From Lysobacterales bacterium (GTDB lineage Bacteria; Pseudomonadota; Gammaproteobacteria; Xanthomonadales; Rhodanobacteraceae), in contig JADKJL010000009.1 in the NCBI GenBank assembly GCA_016721015.1, positions 1 through 64,000 on the forward strand: DNA of 64,000 nt. Direction: 5' to 3'. This document shows, one piece after another, positions 46,712-56,300 of this stretch. The position numbers and the translations under genes are program-made. Under the pieces are notes generated by a model. It did not search any database, was not told the DNA's origin, and saw only the letters and a list, made by a program, of their open reading frames with translations. The first letter of the stretch is position 1. Each line of letters starts with the position of its first letter.

Positions 46712-48021
46712 TGCTCGTCATCAAGGCTGCGCACAAGCCGGTCAAGAAATCGACGCGCCCGAAAATCGGACTCGCCGTCGCCGGAGGCGGGCCGATCGGC
46801 GGGATTTTCGAAATTGGCGCTGCACGTGCCCTTGATGACGCCATTGACGGCCTCGACATGAACGCCCTCGATGTCTATGTCGGCATCAGTTCGGGGGCAT
46901 ATATTGCGGCGAGTCTGGCAAATCGGCTGACCAGCACCGAGCTTTGCCGGATCTTCGTCAGCAATGATTCCGACCAGTTCACCTTCAAGGCCGAGGATTT
47001 CGTCCGTCCGGCGATCTGGGAATACCTGCGTCGAATCTCCGGGGTTCCCCGCCTGCTCATGACCGGTCTTGCGGAATTCGCCAAACACCCCTTCGATCTG
47101 CGTGTCACCGACAGCCTGATCAAGCTCGGCAGCCTCCTCCCTCTCGGCTTGTTCGACAACGAAGCGATTGAACGTTTCCTGCGCAAGGCGTTCACCGCGC
47201 ATGGCCGCAGCAACGACTTCCGCGAACTGGATCGCAAGCTCGTCATCGTCGCGGTGGAACTCGACAGCGGCCAGGCTATCCGCTTCGGCACGCCAGGCTA
47301 CGACGATGTGCCGATCTCGCGTGCGATCGAGGCCAGTTCCGCCCTGCCCGGACTCTATCCGCCGGTACTCATCAACGGCAAATATCATGTTGACGGCGCC
47401 TTGCGCCATACCGTGCATGCGTCGGTGGCAATGGATGCGGGTGCCGATCTCGTGCTCGCAATCAACCCGCTGGTTCCGATCGATACGACCACCGCGAATG
47501 CGATCGGCAAGGGCTCGCCCAGCAGCCTGATCGAAGGCGGCTTGCCGGTCGTTCTTTCGCAGATGTTCCGCACCCTGCTGCAATCGCGCATGCAGGCGAG
47601 CATCCCCAAGTACGAACGCAAGTACACCGGATCGGATCTGCTCCTGATCGAACCCGACAACGACGACACCGACATGTTCTTCACCAACGTGTTCAGTTTT
47701 GCGAATCGCCGGAACCTCGCCGAACATGCCTATCAATCGACCTTGAACGACCTGCGCACGCATCGCAAGACGCTGGGTCCCCTGCTTCAGCGGCACGGCC
47801 TGAGTCTGCGCGACAGCGTCCTCAATGACCCCGAACGAACCCTGCTTGGCGGGCTCGACCTGAAACCTGCCCGGCGTTCACAGGCGACCTCCCAGCTGCA
47901 CCGGGCCCTCGATGATCTTGACCGGGCGCTGGAACAGAATCGCCCGGCCCGCAAACGAAGCAAGGCGGCGAACCGGAATTCTTCAAGCGAACCCGCCAGT
48001 ACGTCATCGGCACATTCCTGA
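46711..48021 (+). CDS. Patatin-like phospholipase/lipase
   Basis: A 436-residue serine hydrolase. The patatin fold is shown by the oxyanion loop AVAGGGPIGGIFEIGAARAL, the nucleophile GISSGAYIAASLA (GxSxG) and the catalytic Asp in YHVDGALRHTVHASVAMDAG (DGA). A Lys/Arg/Ser-rich C-terminal tail of about 60 residues follows the catalytic part and could bind anionic partners. Such enzymes release acyl groups from phospholipids or neutral lipids. Coupling to the PHA-system gene and closeness to phasins suggest a role at storage granules. Confidence 0.88.
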   Translation: MLVIKAAHKPVKKSTRPKIGLAVAGGGPIGGIFEIGAARALDDAIDGLDMNALDVYVGISSGAYIAASLANRLTSTELCRIFVSNDSDQFTFKAEDFVRPAIWEYLRRISGVPRLLMTGLAEFAKHPFDLRVTDSLIKLGSLLPLGLFDNEAIERFLRKAFTAHGRSNDFRELDRKLVIVAVELDSGQAIRFGTPGYDDVPISRAIEASSALPGLYPPVLINGKYHVDGALRHTVHASVAMDAGADLVLAINPLVPIDTTTANAIGKGSPSSLIEGGLPVVLSQMFRTLLQSRMQASIPKYERKYTGSDLLLIEPDNDDTDMFFTNVFSFANRRNLAEHAYQSTLNDLRTHRKTLGPLLQRHGLSLRDSVLNDPERTLLGGLDLKPARRSQATSQLHRALDDLDRALEQNRPARKRSKAANRNSSSEPASTSSAHS

Positions 48022-48117
48022 GCGCATCCGGCTGATCGACTACTTGCTCTATCGGTCAACGCTAGAATAGATCCACATCCGGGCACGCCCGTGCCCACCC
48101 CATCGAAGGAACCTGCA

Positions 48118-48756
48118 ATGTCCAAGCCCAAGCCGAAGCTCAAATCAAAAGCCACCCCTGCGGCGAGCAAGCCGGCAGCGCGCGCCAGCGGCAAGTCGAT
48201 CGTCGAATCCGCCCAGCACATCTGGCTGGCCGGTCTCGGTGCGTTTGCCAAGGCTCAGGATGAAGGTACGCGCTTGTTCGAAGCCCTCGTTCGCGAAGGC
48301 GTCTCGCTCGAACAGAAAACCCGCAAGCTGACAGCAGGCAAGGCGGAAGAGGCTCGTGGCGCGGTTGAGGCAGCTGTCGGACAGGTCAAGGAACGCAGCC
48401 AGGAAACCTGGGACAAACTCGAAAAGGTCTTTGAAAACCGGGTTTCGCGGGCGCTCAACCATCTTGGCGTTCCCGGCAGCACGGAATTGAAATCGCTGAC
48501 CCACCGTGTCGAGGAACTCGCCCGCGAGGTGCACAAGCTCAATGCGAAACCTGCGGCCAAGACAACCGCACGTTCGACATCGAGCAAGAGTGGCGCAACG
48601 CGTTCGGTGTCGCGGGTCAAGGACGAGCTGGCCGACGTCGCCCGCGAACTCGAATCCGCCCAGCTCAAGCAGGCAGGCACCAAGCGCAGCGTCGCCAAGG
48701 TCAAGAAGCCGGTCGCGAAAAAGGCCGCAGCAAAGAAGACCTCGCCCAGGAAATAG
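48118..48756 (+). CDS. Phasin-like granule protein with basic AAKK-type tail (PhaF type)
   Basis: A 212-residue granule-associated protein. Residues ~25-125 carry the phasin signature IWLAGLGAFAKAQDEGTRLFEALVREG and a long amphipathic helix region. The C-terminal third is Ala/Lys/Pro-rich (AKVKKPVAKKAAAKK), like the histone-H1-like DNA-binding tail of PhaF. In Pseudomonas, PhaF links granules to the nucleoid; the same role is inferred. ATG at 48118 has GAAGGAA upstream. A second phasin lacking the tail lies at 52019. Confidence 0.87.
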   Translation: MSKPKPKLKSKATPAASKPAARASGKSIVESAQHIWLAGLGAFAKAQDEGTRLFEALVREGVSLEQKTRKLTAGKAEEARGAVEAAVGQVKERSQETWDKLEKVFENRVSRALNHLGVPGSTELKSLTHRVEELAREVHKLNAKPAAKTTARSTSSKSGATRSVSRVKDELADVARELESAQLKQAGTKRSVAKVKKPVAKKAAAKKTSPRK

Positions 48757-48778
48757 TTCCGCCAGACCTGTCGAACCC

Positions 48779-48844
48779 GAGTCCTTCGGCAGCACCTGCC
48801 GGGGACTCAGCGCGGTGACGGCCCGCTTCGGCCGACCGTCACCG
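48779..48844. terminator. Tandem hairpins between convergent phasin and reductase genes
   Basis: A nested hairpin with GAGTCC...GGACTC outside and CGGCAG/CTGCCG inside (48779-48808) is followed by CGGTGACGG...CCGTCACCG (48813-48844). They lie between two convergent genes, where a two-way terminator is expected. There is no clear U-run. Confidence 0.45.
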
Positions 48845-48852
48845 ACCTGAAC

Positions 48853-50847
48853 CTACCAGTGCACGCCTCGCATCAGGGCCGCAAACGCGACCTGCTCCGA
48901 TGAAGGCCCCTGCTGCTTTTCCTCGCGCATGCCTTTCAGACCCTTTGCGGCCGATGAATCCGGGAACAATCGGAATGCCGTGTTCATGACGATCTCGTAG
49001 GCGCGTGGCGACACCGAGTAGAACAACTGGGCGAATATTCCAGTCCGCGTCGCCACCCGCACTGGTCGCTCGATGATGGCACTGACGACCAGATCAGCGG
49101 CTTCCTCGGGGCTCAGGGTCGGCACCGAATCGTACATCTTGGTCGGGGCAATCATCGGTGTCTTGACCAGCGGCATGTTGATCGTGGTGAAGTTGATGCC
49201 CTGATCGGAAAACTCGGCCTGGGCACAGCGCGAAAAGGCATCGAGGGCGGCCTTGGACGCGACATAGGCTGAAAAGCGCGGGGCATTCGTGAGGACGCCA
49301 ATCGAGGAAATATTGATGATGTGACCACGATGGCGTCCGGTCATGCTCGGCAGAAAGCCCATGATCAGGCGCAACGAGCCGAAATAATTGAGCTGCATGG
49401 TGCGTTCGAAATCATGGAACCGGTCATAGCTCGACGCGATGGCGCGACGAATCGAGCGCCCGGCGTTGTTGATCAGGACGTCGACCCCGCCGTGCTCGTC
49501 GATCACCTGCTTGACGAAGCCATCGCAAGAAGCAAGCTCGGCGAGGTCGACCTTGTAGGTGAAGCAGCTTCCGCCGGCGCTCTCGATTTCCAGCTTCGCC
49601 GCCGCCAGCTCCTCTTCACCACGCGCGCAGATGACGACCTTTGCGCCAGCCGCAGCCACCTTCAATGCGACCGCCTTGCCTATGCCGGATGAACCGCCGG
49701 TGATGACCACGACCTTGCGCTTGACCTTGCCCGACAAGGAATGGTCAACGAACAAGGCGGGATCCAGATGGCGCTCCCAGTAGTCCCACAGTCGCCAGGC
49801 GTAGGTCTGCAGTTTCGGCAGCTTGATTTTCGAGCCACGCAGGGCACGATCGGTTTCCCGCGTATCGAATCGGGTTGGATAGTTGATGAAGCGCATGACC
49901 TCGGCGGGAATGCCGAAATCACGCAGGAATACATTGATCATGCGTTTTACGGGCGGCAGGTTCGACAATGCGTGACGCACCGCACTCGGAATGAAGGCGA
50001 ACATGCGCGCGTCCAGACGCATGCTCATCTTCGGCGCATGTCCGGCTTCGGCAAAAGTGTTGAGCACCTCGCCAATGCGTCGCGGCGCCGGATCCGTCAG
50101 ATGGAAGCATTGACCATCGAGCTTCGGCACATGCGCAATGTGATCCATTGTGGCCGCAACCCAGTCCACCGGAACCAGGTTCAAGCGGCCGCCCTCGATG
50201 CCGATGGTCGGCATCCACGGCGGCAGCACCTCGCGCAACTTCTTGATCAGGCCAAAGAAGTAATACGGCCCGTCTATCTTGTCCATCTCTCCGGTCTGCG
50301 AATTGCCGATGACGATTCCCGGTCGATAGATGCGGAATGGGCGCTTGCACTCCTTGCGCACGATGCCCTCGGAATCATGTTTCGTACGGAAGTACACATT
50401 GTCCAATCCTTCGGCTTCCTCGAACATGTCTTCGCGGAAAACGCCCGGATACAGCCCGGCGGCAGCGATCGAACTGGTGTGATGGAAGCAGCCGGCCTTG
50501 ATCGCCTCGGCGAGCTGCACGGCATGACGCGTGCCCTCGATGTTTGCCAAAACCTGACTGGCCTCGTCCGCAGACAGGTCATAGAGTGCGGCGAGATGGA
50601 AAAAATGAGTAACCTTTCCATTCAGATTTTTCAGCACGGTCGGAGTTACGCCGAGGCGGGGTTTGCCGAGATCGCCGGTGACCGCGATCAGGCGATCCTT
50701 GTCCGCATCCAGTCGGATACGCAATTCCTCGAACTTCGGCAGTGAATCCTTGCGCACCAGGCAATAGATCCTGCCCTTGCGCAAGAGCAGCTTTTCCAGC
50801 AGGTGTCGGCCGATGAATCCGGTCGCGCCCGTCACGAAATATGTCAT
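48853..50847 (-). CDS. Alcohol-forming fatty acyl-CoA reductase (two-domain SDR)
   Basis: A 664-residue fusion. The N-terminal domain (~1-370) is an extended-SDR thioester reductase: YFVTGATGFIGRHLLEKLLL, VTHFFHLAALYDLSADE, HHTSSIAAAGLYPGVFREDM, YFRTKHDSE with the Tyr/Lys pair, and YRPGIVIGNSQTGEMDKIDG. The C-terminal domain (~375-664) is a classical SDR with VVVITGGSSGIGKAVALKVA, NNAGRSIRRAI, NISSIGVLTNAP and YVASKAALDAFSR. From memory, length, order and long motifs match the Marinobacter enzyme Maqu_2507, which reduces acyl-CoA to fatty alcohol. ATG at 50847 has GGGGAG upstream. It is divergent from an acyl-CoA-binding protein gene. Confidence 0.88.
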   Translation of the reverse strand: MTYFVTGATGFIGRHLLEKLLLRKGRIYCLVRKDSLPKFEELRIRLDADKDRLIAVTGDLGKPRLGVTPTVLKNLNGKVTHFFHLAALYDLSADEASQVLANIEGTRHAVQLAEAIKAGCFHHTSSIAAAGLYPGVFREDMFEEAEGLDNVYFRTKHDSEGIVRKECKRPFRIYRPGIVIGNSQTGEMDKIDGPYYFFGLIKKLREVLPPWMPTIGIEGGRLNLVPVDWVAATMDHIAHVPKLDGQCFHLTDPAPRRIGEVLNTFAEAGHAPKMSMRLDARMFAFIPSAVRHALSNLPPVKRMINVFLRDFGIPAEVMRFINYPTRFDTRETDRALRGSKIKLPKLQTYAWRLWDYWERHLDPALFVDHSLSGKVKRKVVVITGGSSGIGKAVALKVAAAGAKVVICARGEEELAAAKLEIESAGGSCFTYKVDLAELASCDGFVKQVIDEHGGVDVLINNAGRSIRRAIASSYDRFHDFERTMQLNYFGSLRLIMGFLPSMTGRHRGHIINISSIGVLTNAPRFSAYVASKAALDAFSRCAQAEFSDQGINFTTINMPLVKTPMIAPTKMYDSVPTLSPEEAADLVVSAIIERPVRVATRTGIFAQLFYSVSPRAYEIVMNTAFRLFPDSSAAKGLKGMREEKQQGPSSEQVAFAALMRGVHW

Positions 50848-50969
50848 CTCCCCACTCCATTCCAGATTGAAAAAGCCGCACCGATTCCGCCATGTCGCAT
50901 GTCTGCGGACGCCCGCGTATGGACAGCATAGTCGCGCAACGAAATCCTTTCCACGCATACGCGCTCGCG

Positions 50970-50998
50970 TTGACCGGGTTGCGGGTGCGTGATAGAAA
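50970..50998 (+). promoter_or_regulatory. Likely promoter of the acyl-CoA-binding protein gene
   Basis: TTGACC (50970-50975), a 17-bp spacer and TAGAAA (50993-50998) form a good sigma-70 match, about 40 bp upstream of the ATG at 51038. It lies in the 190-bp gap shared with the divergent reductase gene, where a TetR operator would be expected. No obvious palindrome overlaps it. Confidence 0.5.
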
Positions 50999-51037
50999 GT
51001 TCCGGCGCAGGGGCGCAATCACCCAGGTCGAAAACCC

Positions 51038-51295
51038 ATGTCCAAGCTCCAAGCCAGCTTCGAGAAAGCCGCTGAAGACATCAAGAAACTGGCCGAGCGG
51101 CCTGACAACGACACCCTGCTCAAGCTCTATGCCCTTTACAAGCAAGGCGCCGACGGTGACGTATCAGGGCCCAAACCCGGCTTCTTCGATTTTGTCGGCA
51201 CTGCCAAGTACGAGGCCTGGGCCAAGCTCAAGGGAACGACCGGGGACGAAGCCAGGCGGAAATACATCGATCTGGTCGCCAAGCTGCGCACCTGA
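51038..51295 (+). CDS. Acyl-CoA-binding protein
   Basis: An 85-residue four-helix ACBP that carries long-chain acyl-CoA in the cytoplasm. It shows LQASFEKAAEDIKKL, LLKLYALYKQGADGDV, GPKPGFFDFVGTAKYEAWAK and DEARRKYIDLVAKL, including the conserved YxxYKQ, KYEAW and Y residues. The protein is common in eukaryotes and sporadic in bacteria. It probably feeds acyl-CoA to the divergent reductase. The TetR gene follows 28 bp downstream, likely in the same transcript. Confidence 0.94.
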   Translation: MSKLQASFEKAAEDIKKLAERPDNDTLLKLYALYKQGADGDVSGPKPGFFDFVGTAKYEAWAKLKGTTGDEARRKYIDLVAKLRT

Positions 51296-51323
51296 TCGTT
51301 TCGTCAACTCGCAGGGAACCCCA

Positions 51324-51956
51324 ATGGCGCGTCAAACCCGCGAGCTCATTCTCGAAACCGCCCTGGTCATGTTCAACACCCAGGGCGAACCGAATGTGAC
51401 CACCAACCACATCGCCGACGAGCTCGGCATCAGTCCGGGCAACCTTTACTACCACTATCGCAACAAGGACGACATCATCGGGCAGCTGTTCGCCCGCTAC
51501 GAGCAGCGTATCGATGGGGCCCTGGTCGCACCCGATGACCGTCTGCCGAATCTCGAAGACGTATGGCTGCAACTGCACGTGATCTTCGAATGCATGTGGG
51601 ATTTCCGTTTCGTCTATCGGGATCTGGTCGACATCCTTTCGCGAAACCGCAAATTGCGCCTGCATTTCTCGCGCATCCTCAAACGCGCATCGGAAAATGC
51701 CGCCGGGGTCATGCGCGGACTCGCAGCAGCCGGAATTTTCCGGGCCAGCGCCGACGAGATCCGGGCGACCGCGGAGAACATCGTGCTGGTGGCGACCTTC
51801 TGGCTCAATTTCGATGCCGTGCGGCATGCCAAGAACGAATCCGGACAGATCGACATCGGCCGAGGCATCCATCAGGTGATGATGCTGATCGCGCCATTTC
51901 TGCGCGATTCCGAGCGCCTGCATCTGAACAACCTGGCTGGCGCCTACCTGCGCTGA
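51324..51956 (+). CDS. TetR-family regulator
   Basis: A 210-residue one-component regulator. The N-terminal helix-turn-helix reads ARQTRELILETALVMFNTQG, then TTNHIADELGISPGNLYYHYRNKDDII. The ligand-binding part (~60-210) includes WDFRFVYRDLVDILSRN, typical of a TetR subgroup next to fatty-acid genes. The ATG at 51324 has AGGGA upstream. Given its place beside ACBP and the acyl-CoA reductase, an acyl-CoA-type ligand and control of the shared divergent promoter are plausible, but this is inferred. Confidence 0.9.
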   Translation: MARQTRELILETALVMFNTQGEPNVTTNHIADELGISPGNLYYHYRNKDDIIGQLFARYEQRIDGALVAPDDRLPNLEDVWLQLHVIFECMWDFRFVYRDLVDILSRNRKLRLHFSRILKRASENAAGVMRGLAAAGIFRASADEIRATAENIVLVATFWLNFDAVRHAKNESGQIDIGRGIHQVMMLIAPFLRDSERLHLNNLAGAYLR

Positions 51957-51965
51957 ACACAAATA

Positions 51966-51992
51966 AAAACGGCCGCGCGAGGCGACCGTTTT
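51966..51992. terminator. Bidirectional terminator between tetR and phasin genes
   Basis: AAAACGGCCGC-GCGAG-GCGACCGTTTT forms a stem of 11 bp with one mismatch. The A-run on one side and T-run on the other fit intrinsic termination from both directions. It lies just after the tetR stop (51956) and the convergent phasin stop (52019). Confidence 0.75.
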
Positions 51993-52018
51993 CATTTCAT
52001 CACGATGTAGTCTGGCGA

Positions 52019-52417
52019 TTACCTGGCGGCGCGCAACTGGCGCGACAGCTTGTCGACGCGTGCAATCAATGCATCCACATCGGCCTTCGACGGTATGCCT
52101 GCGTAGGACATGACGCGACCAACGCCAAGCTCGATCTTTGCTTCGGCTTCGCTGCGCATCGCATCCAGACGGATTCTGACCGGCTTCATGCGGCTTTGGA
52201 CCACTTTCTTGACCTCGGTGGAAACCTTGCGGGCCAGCTTTTCGCTGCGTACCTGAAAGGCCTTGCCTTCGCTAACCATACTCTCGAACAGCACAGTGCC
52301 CTGCTTCTGCGCGATCGAAAACGCACCGAGGCCGGCCAGCCAGACCTTCTCGGCTTTGTCGACATTGGCAACATTGCCTGGCTTGCCCTGCTTGATCACC
52401 TTGACCTGCTTGCTCAC
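52019..52417 (-). CDS. Phasin-like granule protein (PhaI type)
   Basis: A 132-residue phasin-like protein. It shares the signature VWLAGLGAFSIAQKQGTVLFE with the longer phasin at 48118 and has the rest of the helical granule-binding region (ARKVSTEVKKVVQSRM), but no Lys/Ala-rich tail. It ends with a coiled-coil-like DALIARVDKLSRQLRA. It would coat storage granules and limit their size. The start is GTG at 52417 with AGGAG upstream. It lies 129 bp downstream of zipA on the same strand. Confidence 0.85.
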   Translation of the reverse strand: MSKQVKVIKQGKPGNVANVDKAEKVWLAGLGAFSIAQKQGTVLFESMVSEGKAFQVRSEKLARKVSTEVKKVVQSRMKPVRIRLDAMRSEAEAKIELGVGRVMSYAGIPSKADVDALIARVDKLSRQLRAAR

Positions 52418-52546
52418 GATGCGTCTCCTGTATGGGGATATTCGCCGAGGATGGGCGATGGATGCATGATGCAGGCTTGCGCTTGAGCTTTCACACTACA
52501 GACTGCTCCGGTCAGAACACCGGCATTGGATGTACCGTTGCCCGGA

Positions 52547-53317
52547 CTACCAGCTGGGTCGGATCTGCCCGCTTTCCTGCTGCCGATCCCAGGCGCGTAA
52601 CCCGTCGCGGATATGCGCAATGCCCTGCCGCCCAAGTGCGCCATGTTTTTCGTCGAGCAGATTCGCATCGAGGAGTTCGGCCAGGCGTTGTGCGGTCGGC
52701 AACAGCGCATCCCAGGCATCGAGCGCCGGCAGCGGTCCCGGCAGAGCCATGAACAGGGTCAGGCCCCGGGTATCGAGGGATTCGATCCGGGCCATGTCGA
52801 AATTGCCGGGTTTGAGCATGTTGGCCATGCTGAAGATCGGGCCGGCATCGGGCTTTCCAGGGAGCATCCGGTGAAAGATTCCGCGATCACCGAATTCAAG
52901 ACCGGCCTTCTCGGCGGCGACGACCAGATCACTGCCGGCGATCATTGCACCGTCCCGCGAAGTCACGAACAAGGTCACGATACGTTCGATCGGCTGATCG
53001 GGCCTGACACCGACCATTGGCTTTGCCGAACGCCTGCCACGCTTCTTCGCGGCCGCTTCGACCGCCTCGCCGGTGTCGATACTGCCAAGCAGGTCAAACT
53101 GCTCGCCGGCATGGATGGATTCGTCGACGACGTCGATGCCGGCGTCACCGTCGAGAGTCGGTTCGACGCGCGTACCCGGTGGCTTCCGGAACAGTGTTCT
53201 ATGGCCCTGCCCTGGCTTTCGCGGCCGGCCAAAAAAATAGATCAAGGCCAGCACGATCATGCCGACCACGAAAATGATCACGCGCATCTCGTTCGCACTC
53301 AGTGCTTGCTGCTCCAT
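52547..53317 (-). CDS. zipA: Cell division protein ZipA
   Basis: A 256-residue membrane protein that anchors FtsZ at the septum. One N-terminal helix (MRVIIFVVGMIVLALIYFFG) is followed by a linker (~35-105) and the C-terminal FtsZ-binding domain (~110-245). This domain has ERIVTLFVTSRDGAMIAGSDLV, LEFGDRGIFHRM, PIFSMANMLKPGNFDM, GLTLFMALPGPLPALDAWD and LLPTAQRLAELLDANLLDE. It follows smc by 9 bp, as in Xanthomonadales, where ligA usually comes next; here a phasin gene does. Confidence 0.95.
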   Translation of the reverse strand: MEQQALSANEMRVIIFVVGMIVLALIYFFGRPRKPGQGHRTLFRKPPGTRVEPTLDGDAGIDVVDESIHAGEQFDLLGSIDTGEAVEAAAKKRGRRSAKPMVGVRPDQPIERIVTLFVTSRDGAMIAGSDLVVAAEKAGLEFGDRGIFHRMLPGKPDAGPIFSMANMLKPGNFDMARIESLDTRGLTLFMALPGPLPALDAWDALLPTAQRLAELLDANLLDEKHGALGRQGIAHIRDGLRAWDRQQESGQIRPSW

Positions 53318-53326
53318 GCCGACTCC

Positions 53327-56300
53327 TCAGGCTGCTCCGGCCAGTTTAGCGGCTTCGGCGAGATCGACCTGCACCAGCCTTGATACACCGGGTTCGCGCA
53401 TGGTTACACCGCAAAGCTGACTGGCGGCTTCCATCGTCGCCTTGTTGTGCGTGACGAAGATGAACTGCACGTTCTGGCTCATCTCGGTCACCATCGCGGA
53501 GAATCGCCCGACATTGGCCTCATCCAATGGTGCATCGACTTCGTCGAGCAGGCAAAACGGTGCCGGATTGAGGCGGAAGATCGAGAACACCAGGGCGACA
53601 GCCGTCATCGCCTTCTCGCCACCGGAAAGCAGCGAGATTGACGTGACACGTTTGCCGGGCGGTCGCGCCATGATCGAGACCCCGGTGGTCAGCAAATCCT
53701 CGCCGGTCAACTCGAGATAGGCCTGCCCACCACCGAACAGCCGCGGGAACAGCTCCTGCACGCCGGTATTGACCCGATCGAACGTGTCCTTGAAGCGCTG
53801 GCGCGTCTCGCGGTCGATCTTGCGGATCGCCGCTTCGAGAGTTTCCAGGGCGGTACCAAGATCGGTCAGCTGCGCATCGAGGTAGACCTTGCGCTGCGAC
53901 TGCTCTTCGTACTCCTGGATCGCAGCCAGATTGACCGGCTCCAATCGGCGGATCTTCTGCTCCAGGTCATCGAGGTCCTTTTGCCACTGGTCGGCATCGA
54001 TTTCCTCGGGCAGCTCGGCGAACAAGGCCTCGATCTCGAAACCGGCTTCGACGATGGCCGCCTCAAGGTTTTGCGCATGCAAGCGCCGTTCCTGTTCGTT
54101 GAGGCGCAGATTGGACAAATGTTCGCGGCGCTCGGTCAGCGCATCGACGATGCGATTGCGCTCGGTCTCGAACTTGCGCATTTCGGCGTCCTGCTCCTCA
54201 AGCGCCTTGCGCGCCTCGACCAGTTGGCGATCGACCAACAGCCTCTGGTTGAGACAAACCTGCCGCTCGGACTCGAGTTCAGCCAACGGATCGCCACGCG
54301 ATTCGAGCTGGGTCGCGATCTCGGCGCGTCGCGTGTCGAGTTGGGATGACTGGGCCATCATTCGCTGCAGCGACTGTTCCAGCGAGCTCATCGCCGAGCG
54401 TTTCGATTCGACCGACAACGCGGCCTGGTGCTCGGTGTCACGCGCCTCACGCGCATTCATGCGCGCCTCCTCACGTGCTTCGAGCAATTGTCGGCGCCCC
54501 GAATCGAGTTGCTGACGCTGTTGCTCAAGCGCTCCCATGCGCTCGACCGCGCTGTCGAGACGACCGCGAGCTTCGCGGATCTGGGCGTTATCGTCATCCA
54601 GCTTGGCAATAAGCTCGGACAATTCGGCATCTACGCGAAGCAGCCTTTCGTGTGCGCTGTCGAGGCGCCCGCGATGACTCTGCAACTGACCGGAAATTTC
54701 AGCCAGTCGGCGATGCCCGGCATGCGTTTCGCGCTGGGCGTCGTCACGATCGCGCTCGGCATCGATGCGGGCAATGCGTGAGTTCTCAAGCGCGCTTGCA
54801 TGCTCCTCGATTTCGGCGGTCAGCTGCTCGATCCGGCCTGAAAGCTCGGCGATTTCACGCTCACGCGCAAGTACGCCTACCTGTGACCCCTGGGCACGGG
54901 CGATACGCACAAAGCCCTTGCCGACCCATTCGCCATCGGCGGTAATGATCGACTCGCCCCAGGCCAGATCGGCCAGCAGGCCATGCGCTTCGCCCAGTGA
55001 ATGGGCGGTGCGCACCCGTGCGAGCAGGCTGAGCGCAGCGATTGGTCCACGCACATGGGCAGCCAGGGTGCCGGCTGGCCCACTGGTTTCACTGGTCGCT
55101 TTGGCGAGCAGGGTCAAATCGACTTCGGCCAGATGGGCCAATTCTCCCTGCAGGGTATCCGGTGCTTCGACCAGCACGGCATCGAGCCATCCCTGCAACA
55201 CGGTTTCTACCGCCCGCTCCCAGCCGTTGTCGACGTCCAGCACTTCGCCAAGTCGACGCGCCGAGCGGATGCCGAGATGCTTGAGCCATTCGTCGACGAC
55301 GCCCGCATCGTCGGCCAGTGCGGCGTGCTGCAAGGCTTCGAGCGAGGCCAGTCTCCCGCGCGACTTCTCGAGTTCACCACGCTTGGCACTCAACGAGGTC
55401 TGCAAGCCACGTTCCGATTCAACAATTTGTTCAAAGGACTGACGGCGCTCATCGAGCACCGCAGTCAGCGCCTCGACCTTCTCGCGCAACTGATCCTGCT
55501 CGCCATCGAGTGCCGCCAGCGCGGTCGTCAGGTCGACCAGATCGGCCGCCTTCTTCTCGGCTTCAAGCGCATCCCGCCGGCGATCGGCTTCGACGCATTG
55601 GCGATCAAGATAGTCAAGGCGCGTGCGTTCGATCTCGGCAGCCTGTGCAGCTTCCGAACTCGAGCGCGAATAGACATCCCAGTGTTCCTGCCATTCAGCC
55701 AGGCTGGCTTCGGCAATGCGCAGGACTTCGGCGGCATTCTCAACTGCCTCATGCAAGGCTTCGCGCTGCGGGGCGGAGTCGCTCAAGGTCAGCCGCAGCG
55801 ACTCGACCTGACTGCTGTCAGTGGCGATGTGTTCGGCCAACTCCTGGTGCGCGCGCTCGGTCTCCAGACGTGCGCGTTCGAGTTGTTCGGCGAGGACGCG
55901 GCTGTGTTCGATCTGCTGCTCGACCCTGGCGATCTCGGCACCGACCTTGTACACCTCGCCCTGTACCGAATTCAGATGCTCGGTGGCCGCCGTGTGCGCC
56001 TCACGACCCGTTTCGATCTGCGCCTCGCGCTGGCGCTGCTCAGCCAGTTGCTGCTCGATGGCCAGCTCGGCCTGGCGCAGGGTGCCAGACTGCGAATCGA
56101 GATCTGCCCGCGCCTCGCGCAAGGTGACCACCTTGAGTTCGGCTTCCTTGCGCTTGTGCTGTGCCTGGAACTCCTGCCAGCGTTCGGCCGCACGCGCCTG
56201 CCGCTTCAGGTGCTCAAGCTGTTTGTCGACCTCATCGCGGACATCGGTCACGCGATCGAGATTCTCGCGCGTCGCCTTGATCCGGCTTTCGGTTTCCTTG

